From Neobacillus terrae (lineage in GTDB: Bacteria; Bacillota; Bacilli; Bacillales; Cytobacillaceae), in NCBI RefSeq assembly GCF_011393025.1, contig NZ_JAAOEO010000023.1, forward strand, positions 1 through 61,543: 61,543 nucleotides of DNA. The letters are read 5' to 3'. A model generated the notes under the pieces. That model was not told the origin of the DNA and did no database searches. It saw only the letters and a program-made list of their open reading frames with translations. A program made the position numbers and the translations under genes. This document shows positions 8,450-18,387 of this stretch, one piece after another; the stretch's first letter is position 1, and each line of letters starts with the position of its first letter.

Positions 8450-10084
8450 ATGGCTAAAGAGATTATGTTTAGTGAAGATGCCCGCCGCGCAATGCTTCGT
8501 GGTGTTGACGCATTGGCAAATGCAGTAAAAGTTACTCTTGGACCTAAAGGACGCAACGTGGTTCTTGAGAAGAAATTCGGTTCACCGCTTATTACTAACG
8601 ATGGTGTAACAATCGCTAAAGAAATCGAATTAGAAGATGCATTCGAAAACATGGGTGCAAAGCTTGTTGCTGAAGTTGCAAGCAAAACTAACGATGTAGC
8701 TGGTGACGGTACTACTACTGCTACTGTTCTTGCTCAAGCTATGATTCGCGAAGGCTTAAAGAACGTAACTGCTGGCGCTAACCCAATGGGAATCCGCAAA
8801 GGTATCGAAAGAGCGGTTATTGCAGCTGTTGAAGAATTAAAAACCATTTCCAAGCCAATCGAAAGTAAATCTTCTATTGCACAGGTTGCTGCAATTTCAT
8901 CTGCTGATGAAGAAGTTGGCCAGTTGATTGCTGAAGCAATGGAGCGCGTTGGCAACGACGGCGTTATTACAATTGAAGAGTCTAAAGGCTTCACAACTGA
9001 ATTGGATGTAGTTGAAGGTATGCAATTTGACCGTGGCTATGCTTCTCCTTACATGGTAACCGATTCAGACAAAATGGAAGCTGTTCTTGACAATCCATAT
9101 ATCCTAATCACTGACAAGAAGATCTCCAGCATTCAGGAAATCCTTCCTGTGCTTGAGCAGGTTGTACAGCAAGGAAAGCCATTATTGCTGATTGCTGAAG
9201 ATGTTGAAGGTGAAGCTCTTGCTACATTGGTAGTAAACAAACTTCGTGGTACTTTCAATGCAGTTGCTGTTAAAGCTCCTGGCTTCGGTGACCGCCGTAA
9301 GGCTATGCTTGAGGATATCGCTGCTTTAACTGGCGCTGAAGTAATCACTGAAGAGCTTGGCCGTGACCTTAAATCTGCAACTATTACTTCTTTAGGACGC
9401 GCTTCTAAAGTAGTTGTTACTAAAGAAAATACAACAATCGTTGAAGGTGCTGGAGATTCTGCACAAATCTCTGCCCGCGTTAACCAAATCCGCGTTCAAT
9501 TAGAAGAAACTACTTCTGAATTCGACCGTGAGAAATTACAAGAGCGCCTTGCTAAATTAGCTGGCGGTGTAGCAGTAATCAAAGTTGGTGCCGCTACTGA
9601 AACTGAATTAAAAGAGCGCAAGCTTCGCATTGAAGATGCTTTGAACTCAACTCGTGCTGCAGTTGAAGAAGGTATCGTATCAGGCGGTGGCGTTGCCCTT
9701 CTAAACGTATACAGCAAGGTTTCTGAAATCCAGGCTGAAGGCGACGAAGCAACTGGTATCAACATCGTTCTTCGTGCGATGGAAGAGCCTGTACGCACAA
9801 TCGCTCACAACGCTGGCCTTGAAGGCTCTGTAATCGTTGAGCGCTTAAAGCGTGAAGAAGTTGGAACAGGCTTTAACGCTGCAACTGGCGCATGGGTAAA
9901 CATGATAGAAGCCGGTATCGTTGACCCTACTAAAGTAACTCGTTCAGCTCTTCAAAACGCAGCTTCTGTTGCTGCTATGTTCTTAACAACTGAAGCAGTT
10001 GTTGCTGACAAGCCAGAACCAGCTGGTGCAGGCATGGGAATGCCTGACATGGGCGGTATGGGTGGAATGGGCGGCATGATGTAA
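8450..10084 (+). CDS. groEL: chaperonin GroEL
   Basis: GroEL forms the double-ring ATP-dependent folding chamber. The 544-residue protein shows the signature blocks VTLGPKGRNVVLEKKFG, NDGVTIAKEIELED and GDGTTTATVLAQ, and ends in the Gly/Met-rich tail GGMGGMGGMM. The ribosome site is AGGAGG. The codon choice differs from neighbouring genes, with many CTT, CGC and GAA codons, as expected for a very highly expressed gene. Confidence 0.98.
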   Translation: MAKEIMFSEDARRAMLRGVDALANAVKVTLGPKGRNVVLEKKFGSPLITNDGVTIAKEIELEDAFENMGAKLVAEVASKTNDVAGDGTTTATVLAQAMIREGLKNVTAGANPMGIRKGIERAVIAAVEELKTISKPIESKSSIAQVAAISSADEEVGQLIAEAMERVGNDGVITIEESKGFTTELDVVEGMQFDRGYASPYMVTDSDKMEAVLDNPYILITDKKISSIQEILPVLEQVVQQGKPLLLIAEDVEGEALATLVVNKLRGTFNAVAVKAPGFGDRRKAMLEDIAALTGAEVITEELGRDLKSATITSLGRASKVVVTKENTTIVEGAGDSAQISARVNQIRVQLEETTSEFDREKLQERLAKLAGGVAVIKVGAATETELKERKLRIEDALNSTRAAVEEGIVSGGGVALLNVYSKVSEIQAEGDEATGINIVLRAMEEPVRTIAHNAGLEGSVIVERLKREEVGTGFNAATGAWVNMIEAGIVDPTKVTRSALQNAASVAAMFLTTEAVVADKPEPAGAGMGMPDMGGMGGMGGMM

Positions 10085-10175
10085 GGCTTTTAAGCCTTCA
10101 TCTTGAGAAATAGTTATAGCTATTTTTCACCCATTTTGTGAAGCAGTGATGTAAAAAACTTATTTCAATATCTAT

Positions 10176-10211
10176 AACCACTTCTCAATAAATTTGAGGA
10201 GTGGTTTTTTT
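10176..10211 (+). terminator. groESL terminator containing the integrase ribosome site
   Basis: Arms 10176-10187 and 10195-10206 (one G-T pair) are followed by a T-run to 10211. The 3' arm contains GAGGAG, which is also the only good Shine-Dalgarno sequence for the recombinase start at 10210. A weaker hairpin (AAATAG/CTATTT, 10108-10125) lies upstream. Confidence 0.8.
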
Positions 10212-10743
10212 GTTGCTTAAATTTGCTTTTCGGGACTTCCTAGACGACAGGAAATTTAAAAACACAACCAAGAAAAACATATTAAATTATCAAACACTAC
10301 TTGGTGGATTTATTAATTATTGTATTGAACATCAAGTAGTGAACGTTGAAGACATTACTTATGTTCACGTTCGGCAGTATCTTATAAATTGCCAAGAAAA
10401 AGGAGACAAGGCTAGTACAATCAATACCAAGCTATTGAGGATTCGAGCATTTCTAAATTACATGGTGGAATGTGAGGTCATTAAGAATAATCCAGCTAAA
10501 AAGATTAAGATGCAAAAGACAGACGTTAAGATTGATGTTTTCACCGATGAGCAAATAAGACAAATGTTGAACTTCTTCAGAAGAATAAAGCAGCGTGAGA
10601 AAACCTACGTGGCATATCGTGACTACATTATTATCGTTTTAATTCTAGGAACTGGTATTCGGAGAGGGGAAATCATTAATCTTCAATGGTCAGACGTTGA
10701 CTTTGTTAATAAATCCATATCAGTAAAAGGCACTCATGCCTGA
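10210..10743 (+). pseudogene. tyrosine recombinase, 5' half
   Basis: The predicted 177 residues contain the N-terminal core-binding (SAM-like) domain and the start of the catalytic domain, up to TGIRRGEIINLQW, which holds the first catalytic arginine. The frame then runs into SVKGTHA and stops, so the remaining catalytic residues are missing. I chose TTG 10210 because GAGGAG lies eight bases upstream. The missing part of the same protein is found inverted on the other strand at 10738-11010. The gene is broken and presumably inactive. Confidence 0.85.
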
Positions 10744-11010
10744 CATAGCCAATCGGTGACAAAATGTGTGTCTGAAGGTATGTGCTGATACCCTAACGTC
10801 TTTGAAATTCATTTTCTTTTGTAGGTACTGGAACACCAGCATTAAGGCGTTCTCGGTAAGCTGTTTATTGTCCCTTTTGACAAAGACATAATCATTCAAG
10901 TTTCCCCAGTATCGCTTACAGAAAATTTGATACCCAGCAAGTTCCTTCGCCAGTTTGTCCGTAATCGGAATAGTTTCCTTCCTTCTGGTCTTGCCATGAT
11001 GAATAGTTTC
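10738..11010 (-). pseudogene. tyrosine recombinase, inverted catalytic segment
   Basis: Read on the minus strand from 11010, an uninterrupted frame of about 90 codons gives HGKTRRKETIPITDKLAKEL near its start and SAHTFRHTFCHRLAMSG near its end. The latter is the HxxR catalytic block of tyrosine recombinases. It continues where the 10210-10743 frame breaks off, so an internal segment has been inverted. The final part, with the nucleophilic tyrosine, is found on neither side. No start codon or ribosome site serves this frame. Confidence 0.8.
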
Positions 11011-11126
11011 AAAACAAGAATAAATTGAAAATAAACTGAGGACAATAAGAGCAGGAAATTCGCATGATGGCTTACTTATTTCTATAGGATGGTGTCAAAA
11101 ATATATACTTCAGATGAGGGATTATG

Positions 11127-12596
11127 ATGTTTTGGAAGCAAAGTGATCGTGATAAAAGTGAGTCCCATAGAGACAAAAGAGCTGTAAATCTACAAAACCT
11201 AAAAGAGATGCTATCCAATATGGAAGATGCAGAGATCATCGAGCGTGAGACCAATAATTCTGAAAAGATTATCTTCATCTATATAAGAACCCTAATTAAC
11301 CAAGAGCGGTTAAATGAAGCAATAGTCGTACCCTTAATTCAATCGTCCTATGCCTCGGTTTGTGATTGTATTACTAATTCAAAGGTTTCCATATTATCTA
11401 CCCTAAAGGAGGCCGAAACTCAGCTTCTTTTCGGTTCCGTTCTGGTATTTAATCAAAAACAAAATGTTTGGTGTTCGGTGCCGCTGAAAAATACAACTGG
11501 CCGTTCCATTGAAACATCTGAAACGGAAACCATTCTATATGGAGCAAAAGACAGCTTCAGTGAACAAATAGAAACAAATATTACTTTAATCCGCAGGCGG
11601 CTTCCTAAGACTGAATTAAAAGTTGAAAAATTTACCATTGGTACCTATAGTGAAACAACGGTTATGTTAATGTACATTGATGGTTTGACCAATCCTGAGT
11701 TTGTTAAAATCGCACGAAATGAACTCACCAATATTAATTTTGATTTATTTTTTGATTCATCACAAATAGCTGCCTTCATGGAAGATCATCACCACAGCAT
11801 CTTTCCACAGTTTCTCCAAACAGATCGGCCGGATGTATGCGCATATTCTTTGGTTATGGGTAAAATTACCATGCTTATAGACAATACACCATTTGCATTG
11901 GTTGCACCGATTACATTTTTTCACCTGCTTCAATCTCCTGAAGATTATATCAACCGCTGGCCGGTAGCAAGTTTTTTACGTGGTTTGCGATATATCAGTT
12001 TTATTATTTCAATCACTCTGATACCGTTCTATGTCGCATTAACCACTCATCATTACGAAATGATTCCTTTACAAATTCTTTATGTATTAGTGGAGTCCAG
12101 AAGCAAATTGCCATTTACACCTTTTTGGGAAGCTTTTTTGATGCTAATTATACTAGAAATCATTAAAGAAGCAAGCCTAAGGATGCCAACAAAATCAAGT
12201 CAGACATTAGGAGTAATAGGCGGTATTGTCATTGGGCAAGCAGCGGTAGAGGCAGGTTTTGCCAGCAAAGTATTAATAGTATTAGTAGGTATTTCGACGA
12301 TTGCTGCTTTTTTATGTCCGAATTATTTGTTGACCAAGGCAAACACGTTGATTCAATTTATATTTCTAATATTTTCGTCTTTCATGGGTATTATTGGAAT
12401 TGCGCTGGGGATGATAGGAATTCTAGCCCATTTAAATGGACTTACATCACTAAAACAACCTTATTTCGCCCCCGTTTCTCCATTTTACGGAAGGGATTGG
12501 CTTGATTTGTTTATTCGAGGTCCTTTAATTTGGATGAAGAGACGCCCTGAGCATTTACGTACTTTGCAAAAATGGCGATACAGAAGCAGGAGATGA
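11127..12596 (+). CDS. GerA-type spore germination receptor subunit A
   Basis: GerA-family A subunits sit in the spore inner membrane and sense germinants together with B and C subunits. The protein (about 489 residues) has a long soluble N-terminal domain with the FGSVLVF and LPKTELKVEKFTIG segments, then a membrane domain starting near residue 290 with at least four hydrophobic helices, and a short basic tail. Two ATGs (11124 and 11127) are possible; GAGGG at 11116-11120 favours the second. I cannot tell which GerA-type receptor this corresponds to. Confidence 0.9.
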   Translation: MFWKQSDRDKSESHRDKRAVNLQNLKEMLSNMEDAEIIERETNNSEKIIFIYIRTLINQERLNEAIVVPLIQSSYASVCDCITNSKVSILSTLKEAETQLLFGSVLVFNQKQNVWCSVPLKNTTGRSIETSETETILYGAKDSFSEQIETNITLIRRRLPKTELKVEKFTIGTYSETTVMLMYIDGLTNPEFVKIARNELTNINFDLFFDSSQIAAFMEDHHHSIFPQFLQTDRPDVCAYSLVMGKITMLIDNTPFALVAPITFFHLLQSPEDYINRWPVASFLRGLRYISFIISITLIPFYVALTTHHYEMIPLQILYVLVESRSKLPFTPFWEAFLMLIILEIIKEASLRMPTKSSQTLGVIGGIVIGQAAVEAGFASKVLIVLVGISTIAAFLCPNYLLTKANTLIQFIFLIFSSFMGIIGIALGMIGILAHLNGLTSLKQPYFAPVSPFYGRDWLDLFIRGPLIWMKRRPEHLRTLQKWRYRSRR

Positions 12597-12600
12597 TATC

Positions 12601-13722
12601 TTGGCTCCATTTTCCTTGTTTAATAAAACCTCCGACATAAATGGCTTCTATGCCATGCTTATTGTGAACAGACTGCAGATACTTTACTTTATCCTCATAT
12701 TACCTATGTATTTAGTTCATCCTTATATGATATTGGGAATTGTCATAATTGGGATATTTTCTCAAATCAATCTAATTTTATTTTCTAAATGGTTTACTTC
12801 AAATTTTTCCGGACAAGGATATTCTGCTTTTGTTCAACTATTTGGCGAACGTAAATTTCGTTTCTTTGTTTTATTTGGGTTAATTCCTATGTTATTAAAA
12901 ATAATAGTCCTGACATTAAATTATGTGGAGGCAATCCACCAATTTATTTTTCCATCAATGAACATGCTCTGGCTTGTGCTGGCCATTTTACTTATAAGCT
13001 TTTATGTGTCATCAAAAGGGATGGAGAATACGATACACTTTGTGGTTATCGCATTCTTATTTTCTTTTTGGGTTATTTTATGCTTTATCCCATTTTTTTT
13101 TCCGCCCTTTGCATCACTTTCTGATTTATATCCGTTGATTCCAACTAGCTGGTCCATGAATTCTTGGAAATCCCTATTATTTCTTTGGTCGAGTTTTTCT
13201 GGTCCAGAGTACTTGATTTGTATAAGCCCATGGTTCAAGCGTGGTCAAACAATTTTTAAATATTTAACATATGGCAATTTGGTTTCTGTTGTTGAATTTT
13301 TAATTTCCTTTATATCATCCTTATTATTCTTTGGTTCAAATTACTTAAGTAAAACCAATTATCCTATTGTAACCATGGCTAGATACCTGCAATCACCTAT
13401 TATTGAACGGATCGATATGATTTTACTTTCTCTGCATATGTTTCATTTTGTATTTATAATTTCTTTTTTAATATTAAGCTTTTATGGCGGTATTCGAATT
13501 GTTTTTAAAAGAGTACATAAACAGACAACAAGAATTGGATTTCTGGCATGTTGTGCTGTGATTTTTACGAGTATTGCCGTTGTAAACCAATGGTTCTGGG
13601 AACCGGGAATAAAAGATAACTTATGGCTGTCCCTCGAGATTTGGTCAAGCTCCGTAACATTTTTATTAGTTCCTGCATTGCTGCTGGCTGCTATAAAACT
13701 AAAGGGGCGTAGTTTGGAATGA
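12601..13722 (+). CDS. GerA-type spore germination receptor subunit B (permease-like)
   Basis: The B subunit resembles amino-acid permeases of the APC superfamily and is thought to bind germinants. The 373-residue product is almost entirely hydrophobic, with about ten membrane segments. It starts at TTG 12601, four bases after the subunit A stop, with AGGAG nine bases upstream. It overlaps the subunit C gene by four bases, so the three are co-translated. Confidence 0.9.
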   Translation: MAPFSLFNKTSDINGFYAMLIVNRLQILYFILILPMYLVHPYMILGIVIIGIFSQINLILFSKWFTSNFSGQGYSAFVQLFGERKFRFFVLFGLIPMLLKIIVLTLNYVEAIHQFIFPSMNMLWLVLAILLISFYVSSKGMENTIHFVVIAFLFSFWVILCFIPFFFPPFASLSDLYPLIPTSWSMNSWKSLLFLWSSFSGPEYLICISPWFKRGQTIFKYLTYGNLVSVVEFLISFISSLLFFGSNYLSKTNYPIVTMARYLQSPIIERIDMILLSLHMFHFVFIISFLILSFYGGIRIVFKRVHKQTTRIGFLACCAVIFTSIAVVNQWFWEPGIKDNLWLSLEIWSSSVTFLLVPALLLAAIKLKGRSLE

Positions 13723-14804
13723 AGCATTTAAAACCAGTCTTACTCATTGTTATTTTGAGCAGTAATATATTCTTTACCGGCTGTTCCCCATTTGTAGATA
13801 ACAATGAAATTGAAGAGATTGCACCTGTTACCTTCTGGTCCATTAATCCAGGGGCAGGAGGGAAATTAGAAATCAGTACATTAGGCCCGCCTTTAGTTAA
13901 AGAACATAAGCGCCTTCTTTCCCTTAAAGTAGACTTGCTTAAACAGGGAGGGAAAGACTTTAACTTAAAGTATTATCGTGAATTGAAATCAGGCCAGCTG
14001 CGTATGGTGTTAATCAATGAGGAACTCGCAAAAAAAGGGATCATGCCCATTATTAATACACTATTGACTGATCCCGATATTTCCCAACGGCTTTATTTAG
14101 TAATTGTTAAAGGGAATTTTGATGAATACATCAAAAATCAAGTCAAGTCACAACCCAATTTAGATTATTTCCTTTATCGCATGCTTCGGCACTATGAGAA
14201 AAAGAAGCAGGGTGAAATGTCTATCATCAATCTCCACCAATTTAAAAAACTTTTGTATTCACCTTTTTCAGATCCAATTTTGCCTGTTTTTAAGGCTCAG
14301 CAAACAAATTTTATATATCATGGAACTGCTATTTTTAAGGATGACTATTTAAAAGGCATTGCCCATGGGGTGGACGATCAAATATTCCAGCTCGTCAACA
14401 ACGATTATTACCTTAAATTCCTGCCGATCCCAAAATACTCTGTAGTTTTAGGTAATATCCGTTCAAAGGTTCATAAAAAAATGAATGAAAATGATTCCAA
14501 ACTATCAATTCGAATTGATGTAAACGGCCGTATCGAAGAATATCGCGGGGCTAAAGACATACAGAATAGCATCGAGTTAGAAAAATTCAATAAAGAGATT
14601 GAAACATATTTAGAAAAACAAACACTCGATCTGTTTAAAAACCTTCAGCAATTACAAGCAGATCCCTTTAAAATTGGAACTCTTACCCTTGGCCCCATTT
14701 CCAAACCCATGAGCGAAAAAGAGTGGTTAAAGCATTGGAAAACATTAAAGGTAAATGTAGATTATAATATCAAAATTCACCCGTTAACTAGTGTCCATGA
14801 ATGA
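13719..14804 (+). CDS. GerA-type spore germination receptor subunit C (lipoprotein)
   Basis: The C subunit is a lipoprotein on the outer face of the spore inner membrane. Residues 1-22 form a lipoprotein signal: a basic start, a hydrophobic stretch and the lipobox FTGC with the cysteine at residue 22. The mature part has the family pattern with EIEEIAPVTFWSINPG and a C-terminal alpha/beta domain. At 361 residues it is slightly short for the family. It overlaps subunit B as ATGA. Confidence 0.9.
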   Translation: MKHLKPVLLIVILSSNIFFTGCSPFVDNNEIEEIAPVTFWSINPGAGGKLEISTLGPPLVKEHKRLLSLKVDLLKQGGKDFNLKYYRELKSGQLRMVLINEELAKKGIMPIINTLLTDPDISQRLYLVIVKGNFDEYIKNQVKSQPNLDYFLYRMLRHYEKKKQGEMSIINLHQFKKLLYSPFSDPILPVFKAQQTNFIYHGTAIFKDDYLKGIAHGVDDQIFQLVNNDYYLKFLPIPKYSVVLGNIRSKVHKKMNENDSKLSIRIDVNGRIEEYRGAKDIQNSIELEKFNKEIETYLEKQTLDLFKNLQQLQADPFKIGTLTLGPISKPMSEKEWLKHWKTLKVNVDYNIKIHPLTSVHE

Positions 14805-15068
14805 AAACCAATATGGGTTCCTGTAGTAAATTAAGTCACCGTATGGGCTGCCTTTACGGACTCGACCTCGTGCTTTTCTCTTGTCCCTGTCCGTATCAGG
14901 GTCCTTAAAAAATAGGCCTTATGGCTGCCGGAAGCATGATTAAAAAATCAAATTTCAAAATCTATCTATGCACTTTAATATTAGGTGTACCCCCCTTATG
15001 GTCGTACAGTTTAAGATGATTTCGAAAATCATAGCGAAAGCTGCCAGCGGGATTGAACTGAAAGATTA
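14805..15068. other. intergenic region, no gene recognised
   Basis: No open frame with a ribosome site and no clear terminator is visible after the ger operon. The sequence looks like decayed coding DNA but I cannot assign it. Confidence 0.5.
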
Positions 15069-15458
15069 TTGATTAAGAATGAACAAATAGTGGCACTGGA
15101 CGTAGGAAAGGATGGACTAGACCTTCAGTGTCAGGTAGCGGAAGAGGCACCTCACTGGCTTGCTCCTGGAGGGGATATATTGGTAGAGACCAGCAGAATT
15201 CAGGCGGCTAAAACCTTTGAAATCTTTGCTAGTGCTGGACTAATTACCAAAATAGCCAAAAATGAAGAATTGGATGCAACAGTTGTAATTGGAACAAATT
15301 CATTCTGGGAAAGAGAAGCTACAAAACAAGTTCTAACGGGTGCTGAAGATGAAAATATTTTTTTCAATAATCCGGCAAACAAAAGTTTGGGGAATTCTCA
15401 CTTTCATTACCTTTCAAAAATAAATAAGTCACAAAGTCACCAAGTAACTCAAATGTAA
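15069..15458 (+). pseudogene. C-terminal fragment of a PrmC-like methyltransferase
   Basis: About 75 residues from IVALDVGKDGLDLQ through APHWLAPGGDILVETS to EELDATVVIGT match the C-terminal end of the family annotated as putative protein N5-glutamine methyltransferase, relatives of PrmC/HemK. The S-adenosylmethionine-binding and NPPY regions are missing and no matching frame is seen upstream. The frame then runs about 45 residues beyond the normal family end. The TTG at 15069 has no ribosome site. This is a decayed remnant. Confidence 0.7.
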
Positions 15459-15531
15459 ATAGAATGTCATGGTAATAGCGTTGTTGTCATTAACCTCAAA
15501 GTATAGACTGTATTATTGAGGAGTGATGACG

Positions 15532-15846
15532 TTGAAAAAAGTAACTGTAGAACAATTAATATTTAAGGAAAGGTTATCTATGATTGAACAAATGTCACTC
15601 AAAGATTTTCTTTTTAAGTGGCTCGGAAGCCCAGAGGAAGGACTAAATGATATACTCCCCCTTGAGTACACAGAAGATGACTTTGCAAAGTTAGAGAAAA
15701 AAATGAAAACTGAACTAACCATTTATGGAAAAGAATATTTTAGATATATTACCTTAACAGAAGATAATCAGATTATCATAGGGGTTTTAGATTCAAATAA
15801 TTTCTTACAGCATAGAATTTTATCTCTGGATGAACGTTTGGTGTAA
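15532..15846 (+). CDS. hypothetical protein of about 104 residues
   Basis: I do not recognise this family. The protein is soluble and mixed-charge, starting MKKVTVEQLIFKERL. It has an acidic middle (LEYTEDDFAKLEKKMK) and a beta-rich end (YFRYITLTEDNQIIIGVLD). GAGGAG at 15518-15523 is eight bases before TTG 15532, making this the best start. An in-frame GTG and ATG at 15523 and 15526 are too close to that site. It stands alone between two remnants, so it could be cargo of a former mobile island. Confidence 0.55.
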   Translation: MKKVTVEQLIFKERLSMIEQMSLKDFLFKWLGSPEEGLNDILPLEYTEDDFAKLEKKMKTELTIYGKEYFRYITLTEDNQIIIGVLDSNNFLQHRILSLDERLV

Positions 15847-16318
15847 TTGTGGTGTGTTAAAGTGAATCACGTTTTTTAAAAGGCGTCTTCCTAATAAGGA
15901 GATTCTTTTTTTGTTATCCTTATTGGACTACCGGGGCACGTTGGTTTAAGACCAACGGGAAAAAGAAGTATGTTTTAAGAGTTGTGGTTTTATGCACTTA
16001 TCTAAGTTAAACTCTTTATGCCCTAGAAAATTTTAATGTTGCAGGGCAGTAGGCTCTTAATAAAATCAAATGTTTTTTGCGCAAGTATTTGGCTCCTCCT
16101 ACGCCAAATACAGTGATAGCCACTCATGCTACCCCCACTAAAATTTATTTTAAAGTAAAATTATTAATAGAATATGTATTTTATGTTATTAAATTTTTAA
16201 TTATTGATGACTTATTGGGTTAACTTTGACATGGAAATAAGGTAACGCATCTCCCTCTTGTCGAAAAAAAGAGCAGCTTGAGTCTTTTCAGGTATACAGG
16301 TAAAAGGAGGTTGAACGC
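15847..16318. other. intergenic region, no gene recognised
   Basis: No frame with a plausible start is seen. A weak TCCT/AGGA hairpin followed by T7 near 15890-15913 may terminate the upstream small gene. The rest is unassigned. Confidence 0.45.
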
Positions 16319-16618
16319 ATGGTGATAAGACACCGAGGTAAAATAAAGTGGAAGCCTGCTTATTTTATGCCGGAACAATTTAAGATGTTAAGAGAGGCAA
16401 GAATTGAGGATTTAAAAGTAAGTAAACCTATATCGGATGATTACCAATCGGAGGAAATAGAAAAAAATCCTATAAGCGATGGAATATACAAAAAAGGTAA
16501 AAATAGTTCACTTCGGAATTTACTAATTTCTCTGTTTGGTAAAATGAATCAAATCGGTGTTTCATATACAAATAGCAATTTGTTAATGTTTGCAGCCAAG
16601 AGGTACTTAAAGAGCTAA
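16319..16618 (+). CDS. YolD-like small protein
   Basis: The N-terminus RHRGKIKWKPAYFMPEQ resembles the YolD family (DRGxIKW...LPEH). YolD-like genes are often paired with UvrX/DinB-type lesion polymerases on prophages and plasmids. The start is secure: AAAAGGAGG eight bases before ATG 16319. Beyond about residue 35 the 99-residue protein does not follow the family pattern I know. No Y-family polymerase gene is nearby, so it is probably an orphan or diverging remnant. Confidence 0.55.
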   Translation: MVIRHRGKIKWKPAYFMPEQFKMLREARIEDLKVSKPISDDYQSEEIEKNPISDGIYKKGKNSSLRNLLISLFGKMNQIGVSYTNSNLLMFAAKRYLKS

Positions 16619-17247
16619 CTTATGAAAAGGAAGATTTTTTTAAGAGTGAATGGTTACAAGACTTTAAACCGACCTGGAACATCTTTTCATCACGGACAGC
16701 ACTAATAGATTTTTAAAGCGGAATAAATCTCAGATATGGTAAAGAATAAAGAAGGATGCACTGTTTACGGGCGTTGCTGAGTGTCAGCTTAAATGAGAAA
16801 CCATTATTTAAGATTCATTGACAGGTAAGAGTTTTTAAAGACGATATTTTTATTGAACGATACATTGAAATAAATCTTTTGCCAATAAGACTATTGGTTA
16901 AATAAATTATTATAGCCCATCCCATCTATGGGATGGGCATAATTGGTTTTTGTCCTCATGTTTGTCCTCACCTTAATTTAATTTCATTTATACTTATTGT
17001 AGTAAAACAAAACCTAACAAACGTTGCTCTGATGTAACTTTTTTAACGTATTTCTCATTATACCACTTCAATCAAAGAGAGGTGTGAGTATGATTTATAA
17101 TAAGGCGCGGGGTAAGATGCCTGCCCCAACGATAAGGATAGATTAGGGATATACCATACCGGCATTCGCCGCATAGGATAGTTATGGGCGATATGACGCT
17201 TGCAAATTAATTTAAAAACCTTCATATTGAATAAGCGGAGGTGCGAT
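16619..17247. other. intergenic region with one terminator hairpin
   Basis: No gene is recognised. A perfect 10-bp hairpin (GCCCATCCCA/TGGGATGGGC, arms 16915-16924 and 16929-16938) is followed by a modest T-run and looks like an intrinsic terminator for the YolD-like gene region. Confidence 0.55.
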
Positions 17248-17955
17248 ATGCGAAACGATATACAACCAAATGAACGAGCTTTCTCTTCCAAGGAGGTGGC
17301 TGAAGAAGTGGGAATTGCAACTCCCACAGTTCGAAAATATGGCCAAATTTTAGAGCGGAATGGATATGGATTTTTGAAAGATGGCGACCGACGTATCTTT
17401 GTTCAATCTGACATTAAAGCGCTTATAGCGTTACGCGATACGGACAAGCCCCTAGACGATACGGCTAAAGAACTTGTAGAACAACAAAAAGAAAGATTAG
17501 AAGTATCCAATGAAACAGAGATAGCGATAAACGATACATATGAAAATTTACCACACGACCCCAATCAATTAAAAGAGGTCTTAATGTTTTTAGTCAATGA
17601 ACTTGCAGCAACACGTGAAATGAATGTCCAACTGACAAACGATATGTCACAGCTTAAAACAAAGGTTTCCCAACTCCAGCAAGACCACCATGTTATAAGT
17701 TCAAGTATTGGAAATTCAGCACAAAGAACAAATGCTAAAATTGAAAAATTAACTGAACAACAAAATGCCCATTACGAAACATTGCTTCAGCAAGAAAAAC
17801 AAAGAAGTGAGCTCTTGCAAAAAGAAATACAAAATATGCGGGACGAACAGAAAAAAGAATGGGGTTCACAAAATGATTTTAATAAACGCTTAGAAGAAGC
17901 GGTACAAAAACGCAAAGTAAAATGGGGAGGGCTTATCTCCATATTCCGGAAATAA
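17248..17955 (+). CDS. MerR-type HTH protein with long coiled coil
   Basis: The first 60 residues form a MerR-like winged helix (AFSSKEVAEEVGIATPTVRKYG...DRRIFVQSDIKAL). Residues about 110-225 are rich in Gln, Glu, Lys and Leu with heptad spacing, and the protein ends in a basic-aromatic tail (WGGLISIFRK). This layout matches plasmid/phage-type proteins I associate with DUF3967, and in general form the chromosome-anchoring protein RacA. A DNA-binding or partition role is inference. CGGAGG lies six bases before ATG 17248. Two decayed copies lie downstream. Confidence 0.7.
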   Translation: MRNDIQPNERAFSSKEVAEEVGIATPTVRKYGQILERNGYGFLKDGDRRIFVQSDIKALIALRDTDKPLDDTAKELVEQQKERLEVSNETEIAINDTYENLPHDPNQLKEVLMFLVNELAATREMNVQLTNDMSQLKTKVSQLQQDHHVISSSIGNSAQRTNAKIEKLTEQQNAHYETLLQQEKQRSELLQKEIQNMRDEQKKEWGSQNDFNKRLEEAVQKRKVKWGGLISIFRK

Positions 17956-18387
17956 GTTGCTGTTAAGGTTTTTTGCTAAAAATATAATGATGGTTAAAAG
18001 TATTGGATCTCGTTTCACTCAACTTAATAAATCATTTTGCAATATTTGATTAGCATATTTGAAACATAGAACTAAGAAAGAGTTTTTCAACTTAACAGGA
18101 TTTGGTACTTGATCTTGTAAGAACTCGGCGATACCAATGTATTGGCGATCTGCCGAAGCTAAACGAAGGCTCAATTAAATTTCGGTAGGTTTTTAAGCGA
18201 TATACACCTAAACAAAATACACAACCTTAAAAGCAAAAATAGAATTTATTCAGCTGCGAACCTGCATTAAAAAACAAGAGTCAGTCACTGATAGAGTTGC
18301 ATGAGGATTGATCGGCTTTTTTGTATTGTGTATCAGTAGGCGATATAATTTGTAATAAATTCGATGCATTAACTTAATAGAAAAGCA

